Assembly: GCF_000423945.1 (NCBI RefSeq)
Contig: NZ_KE384115.1
Location: 62,001 to 126,000, forward strand
DNA: 64,000 bases
Direction of reading: 5' to 3'
Origin: Butyrivibrio sp. XPD2002
Lineage (GTDB): Bacteria; Bacillota; Clostridia; Lachnospirales; Lachnospiraceae
The notes under the pieces were generated by a model, which saw only the letters and a list, made by a program, of their open reading frames with translations, had not been told where the DNA came from and searched no databases. Below are positions 42,136-50,582 of this stretch, piece by piece (within the stretch, counting starts at the first letter, position 1; every line of letters begins with the position of its first letter). The position numbers and the translations under genes are program-made.

Positions 42136-43287
42136 ATGGGAAGAATATTCTTGATAGTTTTAGATAGCTTTGGAATTGGCGAAGAGCCCGATGCAGCTGA
42201 GTACGGCGATTTTGACGTGAACACAATCAGAGCCTGTGCTACAAGCAAGTACTTTGATATGCCCAACATGGGCGCTATGGGCCTTTTCAATATTGATGGT
42301 GTTGACTGCAGACCTGCAGTAGATGCTCCTACAGCAGCATTCGCAAGATGCCAGGAGGCAAGTAAGGATAAGGATACAACCATCGGACACTGGGAGATCG
42401 CAGGTGTGATTTCACCTAAGCCCATGCCGAAGTTCCCTGACGGATTTCCGCAGGAGTTTCTTGATGCTTTTTCTAAGAGAGTTGGACGTGGCGTTATCTG
42501 CAACAAGCCTTATTCAGGAACTCAGGTTATTAACGACTACGGCGATGAGCATGTAAAAACCGGAGACCTTATCGTTTATACATCAGCGGACAGTGTGTTC
42601 CAGATTGCAGCGCATGAGGAGGTAGTTCCGCTTGAGACTCTTTACGAGTACTGCCACATCGCGAGAGAGATGCTTCAGGGTGATCTTGGAGTTGGCCGTG
42701 TAATTGCAAGACCTTTTGTTGGTTCAAACGGCAACTACACAAGAACACCTCACAGACATGATTACTCACTTGAGCCTCCGAAGACAACCATGCTTGATCA
42801 GCTTAAGGCAGCAGGCAAGGATGTCCTCGGTGTAGGTAAGATTCGTGATATCTTTGAAGGAAAAGGACTTACAGAGTTTGTATTTACAGAAGGAAATGCA
42901 GACGGCATTGATAAGACTCTGGCTTACATGGATAGGGATTTCGATGGCCTTTGCTTCGTAAACCTTGTTGACTTCGATATGCTTTATGGACACAGAAGAG
43001 ACATCGACGGTTATGCTAAGGCTCTTAACTACTTCGATACCAAGCTCCCTGAGATGGTTGCCAAGCTTAAGGATGATGACATCATCATGATGACAGCTGA
43101 CCACGGCTGTGATCCCAGCTATCAGAAGACCACGGACCATACAAGAGAGTACATTCCTTTCATCATGTATGGTAAGAATGTTAAGACCGGAAACCGCGGA
43201 ACAAGAAGTACCTTTGCGGATATAGGAGCTACAGTGCTTGATTACTTTGGAATTAAGCCGGAGTTTGAAGGAACTTCAATGCTGTAA
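42136..43287 (+). CDS. deoB: Phosphopentomutase
   Basis: 383-aa alkaline-phosphatase-fold phosphopentomutase: metal-binding VLDSFGIGEEPDAAEYGD at the N-terminus, KDTTIGHWEIAG with the active Thr, and TADHGCDPSYQKTTDHTREYIPF. It interconverts (deoxy)ribose 1- and 5-phosphates in nucleoside salvage. ATG 42136 follows GAGGAGG by 8 nt; upstream in-frame ATGs lie inside the duplicated leader. No other nucleoside catabolic gene is adjacent. Confidence 0.95.
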   Translation: MGRIFLIVLDSFGIGEEPDAAEYGDFDVNTIRACATSKYFDMPNMGAMGLFNIDGVDCRPAVDAPTAAFARCQEASKDKDTTIGHWEIAGVISPKPMPKFPDGFPQEFLDAFSKRVGRGVICNKPYSGTQVINDYGDEHVKTGDLIVYTSADSVFQIAAHEEVVPLETLYEYCHIAREMLQGDLGVGRVIARPFVGSNGNYTRTPHRHDYSLEPPKTTMLDQLKAAGKDVLGVGKIRDIFEGKGLTEFVFTEGNADGIDKTLAYMDRDFDGLCFVNLVDFDMLYGHRRDIDGYAKALNYFDTKLPEMVAKLKDDDIIMMTADHGCDPSYQKTTDHTREYIPFIMYGKNVKTGNRGTRSTFADIGATVLDYFGIKPEFEGTSML

Positions 43288-43292
43288 CAGGT

Positions 43293-43325
43293 CCTCATCC
43301 GTTGCTTCTCTCCAGGGGAGAAGGC
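43293..43325 (-). repeat. Structured intergenic repeat, short degraded copy D (inverted)
   Basis: On the minus strand it reads GCCTTCTCCCC-TGGAGAGAAGC then AACGGATGAGG. It is in reverse orientation to the other copies, follows deoB, and has no gene start behind its GATGAGG end. Confidence 0.6.
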
Positions 43326-43342
43326 AAGATTTATTTGACTTT

Positions 43343-43378
43343 ATACGCATCTTTCCTTAAAATAGGTAAGATGCGTAT
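43343..43378 (+). terminator. Stem-loop after deoB
   Basis: ATACGCATCTT (43343-43353) pairs perfectly with AAGATGCGTAT (43368-43378), with a further CCT/AGG pair inside. The 3' flank TACTTTGC is not a strong T run, so termination may be weak. Confidence 0.6.
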
Positions 43379-43424
43379 TACTTTGCGCAGAGTTATGTAT
43401 TAGAGTTTTTCAGAAAGGTCTAAA

Positions 43425-45026
43425 ATGAGTAACAACCAGATTACAGAAGAGATAAATAAGAGACGTACTTTTGCGATTATATCCCACCCTGATGCAGGTA
43501 AGACTACACTTACAGAGAAGTTCCTTCTTTACGGTGGAGCCATCAACCTTGCAGGTTCAGTTAAGGGTAAGGCTACAGCCAGACATGCAGTATCTGACTG
43601 GATGGAGATTGAGAAACAGCGTGGTATTTCAGTTACATCATCAGTTCTTCAGTTTAACTTCGAAGACTGCTGTATCAATATTCTTGATACACCCGGACAC
43701 CAGGATTTCTCAGAGGATACATATAGAACACTTATGGCTGCGGATTCAGCGGTCATGGTAATAGATGCAAGTAAGGGTGTTGAGCCTCAGACTAAGAAGC
43801 TTTTCAAGGTCTGCACAATGAGACACATTCCGATCTTTACATTTATAAACAAGCTCGACAGAGATGCCATGGATACCTATGAGCTTCTCGACGATATCGA
43901 GGACCACCTTGGAATAGCTACATGTCCCATGAATCTTCCTATCGGTTCAGGTAAGAACTTCAAGGGAATCTATGACAGAAGAGAGAAGCATGTCGTTACC
44001 TTCCAGGATACTATGAAGGGAACAAAGGAAGGAACTGAGACTATCATTCCTATGGATGACAGAGATCAGCTCATTTCCACTATCGGCGAGGAGGCTCTTG
44101 AGAATCTCGAGGGCGAGATCGAGCTTATGGACGGAGCAGGTGCTGAGTTCAACCTCGATGAGGTTAGAGCAGGTAAGCTTACACCTGTATTCTTCGGATC
44201 AGCTCTCCAGAACTTCGGTGTTGAGCTTTTCCTTCACAACTTCCTTCAGATGGCTACACCGCCCAGTGGAAGAGCAGATTCAGAGGGTGAAGTTATTGAT
44301 CCTAAGGATCATGAGTTTACAGCCTTCGTATTCAAGATTCAGGCTAACATGAATAAGGCTCACAGAGACCGTGTGGCATTCATGAGAATCTGTTCAGGCA
44401 GATATGATGCAGATAAGGAAGTTAAACATGTTCAGTCAGGAAAAGTGTTCAGACTTTCACAGCCTCAGCAGCTTATGGCTGATGAGCGTAAGATTTTAAG
44501 TGAGGCTTATGCAGGTGATATAATGGGTGTGTTTGATCCCGGCATCTTTTCAATAGGTGATACGGTTTGCATGCCTAAGGACACAGTTAAATATGAAGGA
44601 ATTCCGACCTTCGCTCCCGAGCATTTCGCGAGAGTACGCCAGGTTGATACCATGAAGCGTAAGCAGTTCGTTAAGGGTATCGAGCAGATAGCGCAGGAAG
44701 GTGCCATTCAGATTTTCCAGGAATTTAATATGGGTATGGAGGAGATTATCGTCGGAGTTGTCGGTGTCCTCCAGTTTGACGTTCTTAAATTCAGACTTCA
44801 GAATGAATATAATGTCGAAATTATTCTGGATATGTTACCATATGAGTATATACGTTGGGTAGACAATGAAGATGTAGACATGAATTCACTTGTTGGAACT
44901 TCAGATATGAAGAAGATCAAGGATATGAACGGAAGACCGCTTCTTATCTTTATTAACGAGTGGAGTCCGCAGATGGTTCTTGACAGAAACAAGGGACTCT
45001 CACTTAGCGAATTCAGAAAGAACTAA
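43425..45026 (+). CDS. prfC: Peptide chain release factor 3
   Basis: 533-aa translational GTPase of the RF3 class. G1 SHPDAGKTTLTEKFLLYGG, switch region RGISVTSSVLQF, G3 DTPGHQDF, G4 NKLDRDAMD, and C-terminal FQEFNMGMEEIIVGVVGVLQFDVLKFRLQNEY. RF3 recycles RF1 and RF2 after termination. The gap of 3 nt to the following lipoprotein gene suggests they share a message. SD AAAGG precedes ATG 43425. Confidence 0.96.
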   Translation: MSNNQITEEINKRRTFAIISHPDAGKTTLTEKFLLYGGAINLAGSVKGKATARHAVSDWMEIEKQRGISVTSSVLQFNFEDCCINILDTPGHQDFSEDTYRTLMAADSAVMVIDASKGVEPQTKKLFKVCTMRHIPIFTFINKLDRDAMDTYELLDDIEDHLGIATCPMNLPIGSGKNFKGIYDRREKHVVTFQDTMKGTKEGTETIIPMDDRDQLISTIGEEALENLEGEIELMDGAGAEFNLDEVRAGKLTPVFFGSALQNFGVELFLHNFLQMATPPSGRADSEGEVIDPKDHEFTAFVFKIQANMNKAHRDRVAFMRICSGRYDADKEVKHVQSGKVFRLSQPQQLMADERKILSEAYAGDIMGVFDPGIFSIGDTVCMPKDTVKYEGIPTFAPEHFARVRQVDTMKRKQFVKGIEQIAQEGAIQIFQEFNMGMEEIIVGVVGVLQFDVLKFRLQNEYNVEIILDMLPYEYIRWVDNEDVDMNSLVGTSDMKKIKDMNGRPLLIFINEWSPQMVLDRNKGLSLSEFRKN

Positions 45027-45029
45027 ACT

Positions 45030-46646
45030 ATGAAGAAAGACAGATGTTTTAAAAACTTAATAGGGAAAGCATCTGTCTTTTTTGCATTTTTATGCATGTG
45101 CACGATGCTCACAGCCTGCAGTGGTGTGAACGATTCCGTGTCTGATTTTTTCCAGGACAATAATCTCCTTAATGATGGGGATAAGATTGGCTTTGGAAAA
45201 AAGGATAAATCGGGAGCTGGTGAGGCTGCATCTACAGAGGAGTCAGGCGAAGCTAAGACTGATGATACAGACAGTGCTGATGCAATAAGTACTGATAATA
45301 GCGATAGCTCTGCTGCAGGAGATGTATCGGAAAGCACTCCTTCGGATGCAGCAGCTACTGCAGATAGCAGCGCAGAAGCTGATACTTCTGAGGCTGCTGC
45401 TGAAAGTGAAAACACAGATGACTCAGCTTTTGATGCAGATAAGGTCAACAAGGCAATCGATGACCTTATTACTCAGATAGAGATTGAGACCGGACGCACC
45501 GGAAGACGCAAGGAGGTTGAGGAGACTGAGGAGGAAAAGGGCAAGGATTCAACCACCTATTTCAGTGATTCCTACCAGCAAAACCAGCGCGCAGAAATAG
45601 GCCTTTCTCCTGTGGATATAGACGAGATAAAGAAGTCACAGGAGGGCAACTATGCCTATGAGCACCTTACAAATGACGGTAAGACTCTCTATGTAGAGCT
45701 CTATAAGATCATTCAGAACAGGGCTGAGGATATAGTGGTTTCCACTCTTGATGAGGAAACTCTTGATGTGGTGTGCCAGTTTGTCTTAGCCGATCATCCC
45801 GAGTTTTTTTACATGGATGGCTATACCTACACCAGATACACTGTGGCAGGAGTTTTGAAGAAAATCTCCTTTACCGGAAATTATATCTATAGTGCTGAGC
45901 AGATCGCTGCAAGACAGGAGAAGATAGATGAGTATGTGCAGACCTGTCTCGCCGGCGTACCCTCAAATGTCGATGGCTACACCAAGGTCAAGTACATCTA
46001 TGACTATCTCATAACCAACACTGAATATGACGCAGATGCTCCGGATAACCAGAATATCTGCTCGGTATTTTTATATGGAAGATCAGTATGTCAGGGCTAT
46101 GCCAAGGCTACGCAGTATCTTCTTAATAAGCTTGGAATTCCTACGACCCTCGTGACCGGTAAGGTGGCAGGAGTGGGACACGCATGGAATCTTGTTCTTG
46201 TGGACGGAGAGTATACCTACGTTGATACCACCTGGGGAGACTCATCCTATCAGCGCTTCGAGGCAGGTGGGGACAGCTCACAAAAGCTGCCGCTTATTAA
46301 CTATACATATCTTTGCTGTACAACTCAGGATATAAATAAGACCCACACCATCTCCGAGACACTTCCTGTTCCGGACTGTACATCAATGAGGAATAACTAC
46401 TATGTGAGGGAGGGAGAGTACTTCACGGAGAACGATTTTGGTGCCCTTGGAGAACTTTTTAAGAGAAGATACTCAGATGGTAGCAATAATGTAACAATTA
46501 AGTGCAGTACCCGCGCAGTTTACGACGAATTTATTAAAAATCTCATAACAGAGCAGAATGTTTTTGGTTACATGGAAGGCTCGAATAACACAGTTTCCTA
46601 TACCACTTTTGATGAACAATATACCCTCATTATTTGGCTGTATTAA
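45030..46646 (+). CDS. Lipoprotein with transglutaminase-like domain
   Basis: 538-aa protein. The signal peptide ends in the lipobox LTAC with Cys30 as the lipid anchor. An acidic Ser/Ala/Asp/Glu-rich spacer of about 100 residues (45-145) follows, then a folded region with a papain-like triad of the transglutaminase-like superfamily: Cys in GRSVCQGYAKATQYLL (about 354), His in GVGHAWNLVLVDGEY (about 383), Asp in YVDTTWGDSSY (about 400). It probably acts on peptidoglycan or surface proteins outside the membrane; substrate unknown. SD-like AGAAAG lies in the end of prfC. The last 100 residues show no known motif. Confidence 0.85.
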   Translation: MKKDRCFKNLIGKASVFFAFLCMCTMLTACSGVNDSVSDFFQDNNLLNDGDKIGFGKKDKSGAGEAASTEESGEAKTDDTDSADAISTDNSDSSAAGDVSESTPSDAAATADSSAEADTSEAAAESENTDDSAFDADKVNKAIDDLITQIEIETGRTGRRKEVEETEEEKGKDSTTYFSDSYQQNQRAEIGLSPVDIDEIKKSQEGNYAYEHLTNDGKTLYVELYKIIQNRAEDIVVSTLDEETLDVVCQFVLADHPEFFYMDGYTYTRYTVAGVLKKISFTGNYIYSAEQIAARQEKIDEYVQTCLAGVPSNVDGYTKVKYIYDYLITNTEYDADAPDNQNICSVFLYGRSVCQGYAKATQYLLNKLGIPTTLVTGKVAGVGHAWNLVLVDGEYTYVDTTWGDSSYQRFEAGGDSSQKLPLINYTYLCCTTQDINKTHTISETLPVPDCTSMRNNYYVREGEYFTENDFGALGELFKRRYSDGSNNVTIKCSTRAVYDEFIKNLITEQNVFGYMEGSNNTVSYTTFDEQYTLIIWLY

Positions 46647-46682
46647 GCGAATTAAAAAGTGACAAAATGTTAACAATATTGA

Positions 46683-46711
46683 TTGAACATAACTGTTTCC
46701 GGTGATAGAAT
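46683..46711 (+). promoter_or_regulatory. Promoter of the TM-helix channel gene
   Basis: TTGAAC (46683-46688), 17-nt spacer, extended -10 TGA-TAGAAT (46703-46711). Confidence 0.75.
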
Positions 46712-46745
46712 GTATTTAGTTTTGTGAAAACAAGGAGGAAATGGT

Positions 46746-47933
46746 ATGTTAAATTTTACAAACTTCATGACCGGATTATTGGGGGGATTTGGAAAGGTGG
46801 TAGTAGCTCTGCTCATTTTACTTGTAGCTTACATCGCTGCTTCTATCGCTAAATCACTTATCATCAAGCTTCTTACACACACTAAGCTTGGCTTTATCGT
46901 GTCAAGAGCAGACGGTCCGAGACCCGGAGTAACAATTACTTACATCAGTAAGCTGGTTTACTTCCTGGTATTTATGCTTTTCATCCCGGCTATTTTTGGG
47001 GCGCTGGGAATTGACAGCATCTCTGGTCCTATCATGGGACTCTTAAACACAGTTTGGGGATATGTTCCCAGCATCATTGCCGCAGTAATCGTTATCTTTG
47101 TCGGCAACATCATCGCAACAACAGTTCGTGCACTTCTTGCACCTCTCTTTGCAAGACTCAGACTTGATGAGCTTCAGGCAAAGGCTGGTATGGAAGTTAA
47201 GGACAATGCTAAGCTTTCATACACACTTGCTTACATCGTGTATGTTCTTATCATGATCCCTGTATTCATCGTTGCACTTAATGTACTTAAGATTGATGCA
47301 ATCACAGCTCCTGCTGTAAACATGCTTTCAGTTGTTATCGAGTACATTCCTCGTATCGTTATCGGCTGCCTTGTAGTATTTGTTGGTTACCTTATCGGCA
47401 GATTCGCAGGTCAGATCGTAACACAGCTCCTTGCTTCAACAGGCGTTGATAAGAAGCTCACAGATATTACAGAGGGTAAGACAGAGAAGTTCGTTCTTTC
47501 AAAGGTTACAGGCACAGTAGTACAGGTTGTTATCAACATCATCTTCATTGCACAGGGCTTCGCTGTAGTAGACCTTAAGGTTCTTACAGACATCGGCGCT
47601 GCAATCATCGGCTACATGCCTAAGGTTCTTGCTGCTGTTATCGTTCTTACACTTACATACTTTGCTGCAATCCTTGCAGAGAAGGCACTTAAGAAGAACG
47701 GTATGGATGGTTACGCACTTGTTTCTAAGACAGTTGTATTCGTAATCGGAATCATCATGGTTCTTAATCAGCTTGGTATCGCTACAACAATCGTTAATTC
47801 TGCATTCATCATCATTATTGCAGGTCTTGCTGTAGCATTTGCGATCTCCTTCGGTATCGGCGGTAAAGCATTCGCTTCCAAGCAGCTCGACAAGCTCGAC
47901 AAGTACATCGACGAGAATAAGAAGAATAAGTAA
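46746..47933 (+). CDS. Mechanosensitive-channel-like membrane protein with repeated TM helices
   Basis: 395-aa very hydrophobic protein with about ten membrane segments. Three copies of a unit like VWGYVPSIIAAVIVIFVGNIIATTVRALL, IEYIPRIVIGCLVVFVGYLIGRFAGQIV and IGYMPKVLAAVIVLTLTYFAAILAE resemble the conserved TM helix of CmpX/MscS-related proteins. No C-terminal MscS beta domain is present, so small-conductance channel activity is only suggested. The protein is monocistronic with a strong promoter, SD AAGGAGG, and a terminator at 48004-48061. Confidence 0.82.
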   Translation: MLNFTNFMTGLLGGFGKVVVALLILLVAYIAASIAKSLIIKLLTHTKLGFIVSRADGPRPGVTITYISKLVYFLVFMLFIPAIFGALGIDSISGPIMGLLNTVWGYVPSIIAAVIVIFVGNIIATTVRALLAPLFARLRLDELQAKAGMEVKDNAKLSYTLAYIVYVLIMIPVFIVALNVLKIDAITAPAVNMLSVVIEYIPRIVIGCLVVFVGYLIGRFAGQIVTQLLASTGVDKKLTDITEGKTEKFVLSKVTGTVVQVVINIIFIAQGFAVVDLKVLTDIGAAIIGYMPKVLAAVIVLTLTYFAAILAEKALKKNGMDGYALVSKTVVFVIGIIMVLNQLGIATTIVNSAFIIIIAGLAVAFAISFGIGGKAFASKQLDKLDKYIDENKKNK

Positions 47934-47937
47934 TAAT

Positions 47938-48130
47938 ACGGCTTCTTGTTAGTCCATACTTAAATGCGCGTTTACGTCTGCGCAGTGATTTTTAAAATTT
48001 CAAAAACCGGAAATGCTTCCCTTCGACGTTGCTCAAAGCGGTCAGCATTTCCGGTTTTTTTAATTTAAAAATCATCTTGCTCGTCCGAGAACTGCGCATT
48101 TAATCATGGACCATCAATCAGCCTTACGTT
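47938..48130. repeat. About 190-bp imperfect inverted repeat holding a bidirectional terminator
   Basis: The left 80 nt (ACGGCTTCTTGTTAGTCCAT..., TTAAATGCGC..., GATTTTTAAAATT) match the reverse complement of the right 80 nt with gaps. The innermost arms are the terminator at 48004-48061. Outer arms TTAAATGCGC/GCGCATTTAA and GATTTTTAAA/TTTAAAAATC are nearly perfect. A MITE-like element or a very long terminator are both possible. Confidence 0.65.
48004..48061 (+). terminator. Strong terminator after the TM-helix channel gene
   Basis: AAACCGGAAATGC (48004-48016) pairs perfectly with GCATTTCCGGTTT (48045-48057), followed by a T run. Loop of 28 nt. On the minus strand the stem is followed by TTTTTG, so it can act both ways. 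Confidence 0.88.
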
Positions 48131-48240
48131 GCTCATCCTTCTTATTACTCTCGCCGATGCACTTGCCTCGCCTCCCCAGCTGCTCCGCCACACCCATCCA
48201 CGCTTGATTCAAGGAGCCCCCCACGTCAATAAGGTTCAAA
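48131..48240. other. Orphan intergenic sequence, richer in GC than its flanks
   Basis: About 110 nt, C/T-rich on the plus strand. On the minus strand one frame stays open for about 45 codons ending DEQRKAD-stop near 48118 and includes GVAEQLGRRGKCIGES, without an SD or a promoter of its own. It may be a gene fragment or a minus-strand RNA ending at the bidirectional terminator. No function can be given. Confidence 0.35.
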
Positions 48241-48244
48241 AAAG

Positions 48245-48273
48245 TTGCCCATTGTGGTGGTTTCTTGTATAAT
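48245..48273 (+). promoter_or_regulatory. Promoter of the asp23-nusB operon
   Basis: TTGCCC (48245-48250), 17-nt spacer, perfect TATAAT (48268-48273). Predicted start near 48280, about 29 nt before the ATG. Confidence 0.8.
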
Positions 48274-48308
48274 TATAAGGATTTCAGTATGAAAGGAACG
48301 TGATTATT

Positions 48309-48683
48309 ATGGAAAAGGAAGTACAGAATAATACACTTATTAAGTCTAAGGGAATCGCATCAGTTAAGATTGCTGATGATGTGGTTTCCAAGATTGCAGC
48401 TCTTGCAGCACTTGAGGTTGAGGGCGTAAGTGCAATGGCTGGTAATTATACAAGCGAAAATATAGAGAAGGCAAGCCCTAAGAACATTCAGAAGAGCTCA
48501 AGAATTTTCGTAAATGAGGGCAGAGTTCGTGTGGATATGTCCATACTTATGAACTATAGCTACAATATACCTGCTACAAGTAAGCTCGTACAGGATAGAG
48601 TAAAGAGCTCTATCGAGAGCATGACAGGACTTGACGTTACAGATGTCAATGTTCGTATTGCAGGAATCACAATGCCAGAATAA
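48309..48683 (+). CDS. Asp23/Gls24 family envelope stress protein
   Basis: 124-aa Asp23 (DUF322) protein with SVKIADDVVSKIAALAALEVEGVSAMAGN and the C-terminal pattern VQDRVKSSIESMTGLDVTDVNVRIAGI. Family members form abundant membrane-associated assemblies and respond to alkaline or envelope stress. Start ATG 48309 is preferred to a GTG nine bases earlier because AAAGGA at 48292-48297 fits it better. It precedes nusB by 18 nt, a conserved Clostridia arrangement (YloU/YqhY-like). Confidence 0.92.
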   Translation: MEKEVQNNTLIKSKGIASVKIADDVVSKIAALAALEVEGVSAMAGNYTSENIEKASPKNIQKSSRIFVNEGRVRVDMSILMNYSYNIPATSKLVQDRVKSSIESMTGLDVTDVNVRIAGITMPE

Positions 48684-48701
48684 TAAAGTACAGAGGATAT
48701 T

Positions 48702-49100
48702 ATGAAACGATCAGAATTAAGAGAACAGGTATTTCAGCTTCTTTTCCGTGTTGAGTTCAATACCAAGGAAGAGATGAGAGAGCAGGAGGACCTGTTCATA
48801 GAGACAAATGATATAGAGATGAGCGAGTCAGACGTTAACTTCGTTAAGACTCGCTATGAGAGCATAGCAGATAAGCTCCCTGAGATAGACAAGCTTATAA
48901 ATGAGGTTACTACCGGCTGGGATACAGGTCGTATCGGCAAGGTAGAGCTTGCTATTTTGAGACTTGCTGTCTATGAGATTAAATTTGATGATTCTATTCC
49001 TACCGGAGTGGCAATTAACGAGGCGGTTGAACTGTCTAAGAAATTTGGTCAGGACGGAGCATCCTCCTTTGTAAACGGAGTGCTGGCTAAGTTTGCGTAA
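48702..49100 (+). CDS. nusB: Transcription antitermination factor NusB
   Basis: 132-aa all-helical NusB: KRSELREQVFQLLFRVEF at the start, LINEVTTGWDTGRIGKVELAILRLAVYEIKF, and the signature IPTGVAINEAVELSKKFGQDGASSFVNGVLAKF. It joins NusE and boxA RNA in antitermination of rRNA operons. SD AGAGGA precedes ATG. Its 3' end overlaps xseA by 8 nt. Confidence 0.96.
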   Translation: MKRSELREQVFQLLFRVEFNTKEEMREQEDLFIETNDIEMSESDVNFVKTRYESIADKLPEIDKLINEVTTGWDTGRIGKVELAILRLAVYEIKFDDSIPTGVAINEAVELSKKFGQDGASSFVNGVLAKFA

Positions 49101-50304
49101 CGTATATACAGTTGAGCAGATTAATTCTTATATAAAAAATATGTTCAGGCAGGATTTTCTTCTTTCATCTCTTACGGTGAAGGGAGAAATCAGTAACTGC
49201 AAATATCATTCCTCCGGTCACATCTACTTTACGCTTAAGGATGCGTCCGGAGCGATTTCTTGTGTGATGTTCCGAGGTCACGCTGCAACAGGACTTAAGT
49301 TCAAAATGCAGGAGGGACAGCAGGTTCAGGTCACAGGATCGGTTGATATATATGAACGTGATGGTAAGTACCAGCTTTATGCTACAAAAATTGAGTTAGA
49401 CGGAGCAGGTGCTTTATTTGAGCGTTTTGAAAAGCTTAAAAAAGAACTGGCCGAACGTGGAATGTTCGCACAGGAATACAAGCAGGAGATTCCCAAGCAT
49501 ATAAAGACACTGGGAGTTGTAACTGCTCCTACAGGAGCAGCTGTAAGGGATATAATCAATATCTCCACCAGAAGGAATCCCTATGTGCAGATATATCTGT
49601 ACCCTGCAATAGTTCAGGGAGATCAGGCGAAGGACAGCATAGTTCGCGGAATTTCCACTCTGACGGATATGAATGTGGACGTTATCATTGTAGGACGAGG
49701 CGGTGGTTCCATAGAGGACCTCTGGGCCTTCAATGAAGAGGAGGTTGCCGAGGCGATTTTTAACTGTCCCATCCCGATAATATCTGCGGTGGGTCATGAG
49801 ACGGACTGGACCATAGCGGATTTTGTGGCAGACCTTAGAGCGCCCACACCATCAGCGGCGGCAGAGCTTGCGGTTTATGAGATAGGCCTTTTGCTCCAGG
49901 ATATAGACGCATACGCTGATATCCTTTACAGGCGCATGAATGAGAAAATCGAAAGACTCCGCGACAAGGCAGCAAGTGATAAGAGACTTTTAGAGCACCT
50001 GTCACCTGCAGCTAAGATCAGAGATCAGAGAATGAGAGCGGCTCAGAGCGCAGAGAGACTCGAGAGACTGATCACGGATATCATAAGAGAAAAGAGGCAT
50101 CTTTTGGATGTGGACATTGAGAGACTTAAAGCCTTAAGTCCACTTGATAAGCTCCAGTCGGGATTTTCATACGTATCTGATGAAAAGGGAAAGAATATCA
50201 GGAGCATCAAGGCTGTGAGCGCAGGCGATAAGCTTGAGATCAATGTGAGTGACGGTGTTATCGGTGCTGAAGTTGTAGAGGTGAAAAAGCGAAGTTATAA
50301 ATAA
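49093..50304 (+). CDS. xseA: Exodeoxyribonuclease VII large subunit
   Basis: 403-aa XseA: N-terminal OB fold (SLTVKGEISNCKYHSSGHIYFTLKDASGAISCVMFRG), catalytic domain with GVVTAPTGAAVRDIINISTRRNP, VGRGGGSIEDLWAFNEEEVAEAIF and PIISAVGHETDWTIADFVADLRAPTPSAAAELA, then a coiled-coil tail. It cleaves single-stranded DNA with XseB. The start is TTG at 49093, overlapping nusB by 8 nt; no in-frame ATG lies near the expected N-terminus. Confidence 0.95.
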   Translation: MRNVYTVEQINSYIKNMFRQDFLLSSLTVKGEISNCKYHSSGHIYFTLKDASGAISCVMFRGHAATGLKFKMQEGQQVQVTGSVDIYERDGKYQLYATKIELDGAGALFERFEKLKKELAERGMFAQEYKQEIPKHIKTLGVVTAPTGAAVRDIINISTRRNPYVQIYLYPAIVQGDQAKDSIVRGISTLTDMNVDVIIVGRGGGSIEDLWAFNEEEVAEAIFNCPIPIISAVGHETDWTIADFVADLRAPTPSAAAELAVYEIGLLLQDIDAYADILYRRMNEKIERLRDKAASDKRLLEHLSPAAKIRDQRMRAAQSAERLERLITDIIREKRHLLDVDIERLKALSPLDKLQSGFSYVSDEKGKNIRSIKAVSAGDKLEINVSDGVIGAEVVEVKKRSYK

Positions 50305-50307
50305 TAA

Positions 50308-50352
50308 GCTTTCTCCCTTTGGGAGAAGGTGGCACGAAGTGCCGGATGAGGG
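50308..50352 (+). repeat. Structured intergenic repeat, short form (copy E, SD of xseB)
   Basis: CTTTCTCCC-TTT-GGGAGAAGG hairpin, then GGCAC-GAA-GTGCC, then GGATGAGGG. The final GAGGG (50348-50352) is 5 nt before the xseB ATG and is its ribosome-binding site. Confidence 0.85.
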
Positions 50353-50357
50353 TCAAT

Positions 50358-50582
50358 ATGGCTAAAAAGAGCGAAGAAAAAGAACTTACGATAGAAGAGG
50401 CGTTTAGTGCCGTTGATGAGAAAATAAAAGAACTTGAAAAAAGCGATGTTTCCCTTGAGGATTCCTTCAAGCTTTTCAAGGAAGGAATGGATCTTTTAAA
50501 GCATTGCAATGATTCGATTGACAAGGTAGAGAAAAAGGTTCAGAAGGTCATGGCTGACGGACAGACGGAGGATTTTGAGTGA
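50358..50582 (+). CDS. xseB: Exodeoxyribonuclease VII small subunit
   Basis: 74-aa XseB. Helical protein with the family pattern IEEAFSAVDEKIKELEKSDVSLEDSFKLFKEGMDLLKHCNDSIDKVEKKV. It binds the coiled-coil tail of XseA. The ATG at 50358 is set by the GAGGG contributed by the repeat; an upstream in-frame ATG at 50319 would translate the repeat itself. Overlaps the ispA start by one base. Confidence 0.93.
   Translation: MAKKSEEKELTIEEAFSAVDEKIKELEKSDVSLEDSFKLFKEGMDLLKHCNDSIDKVEKKVQKVMADGQTEDFE

Noticed and set aside
48118..48260. Minus-strand gene ending DEQRKAD
   Set aside because: About 45 open codons but no SD, no promoter and no proper start; kept only as an unexplained intergenic sequence.
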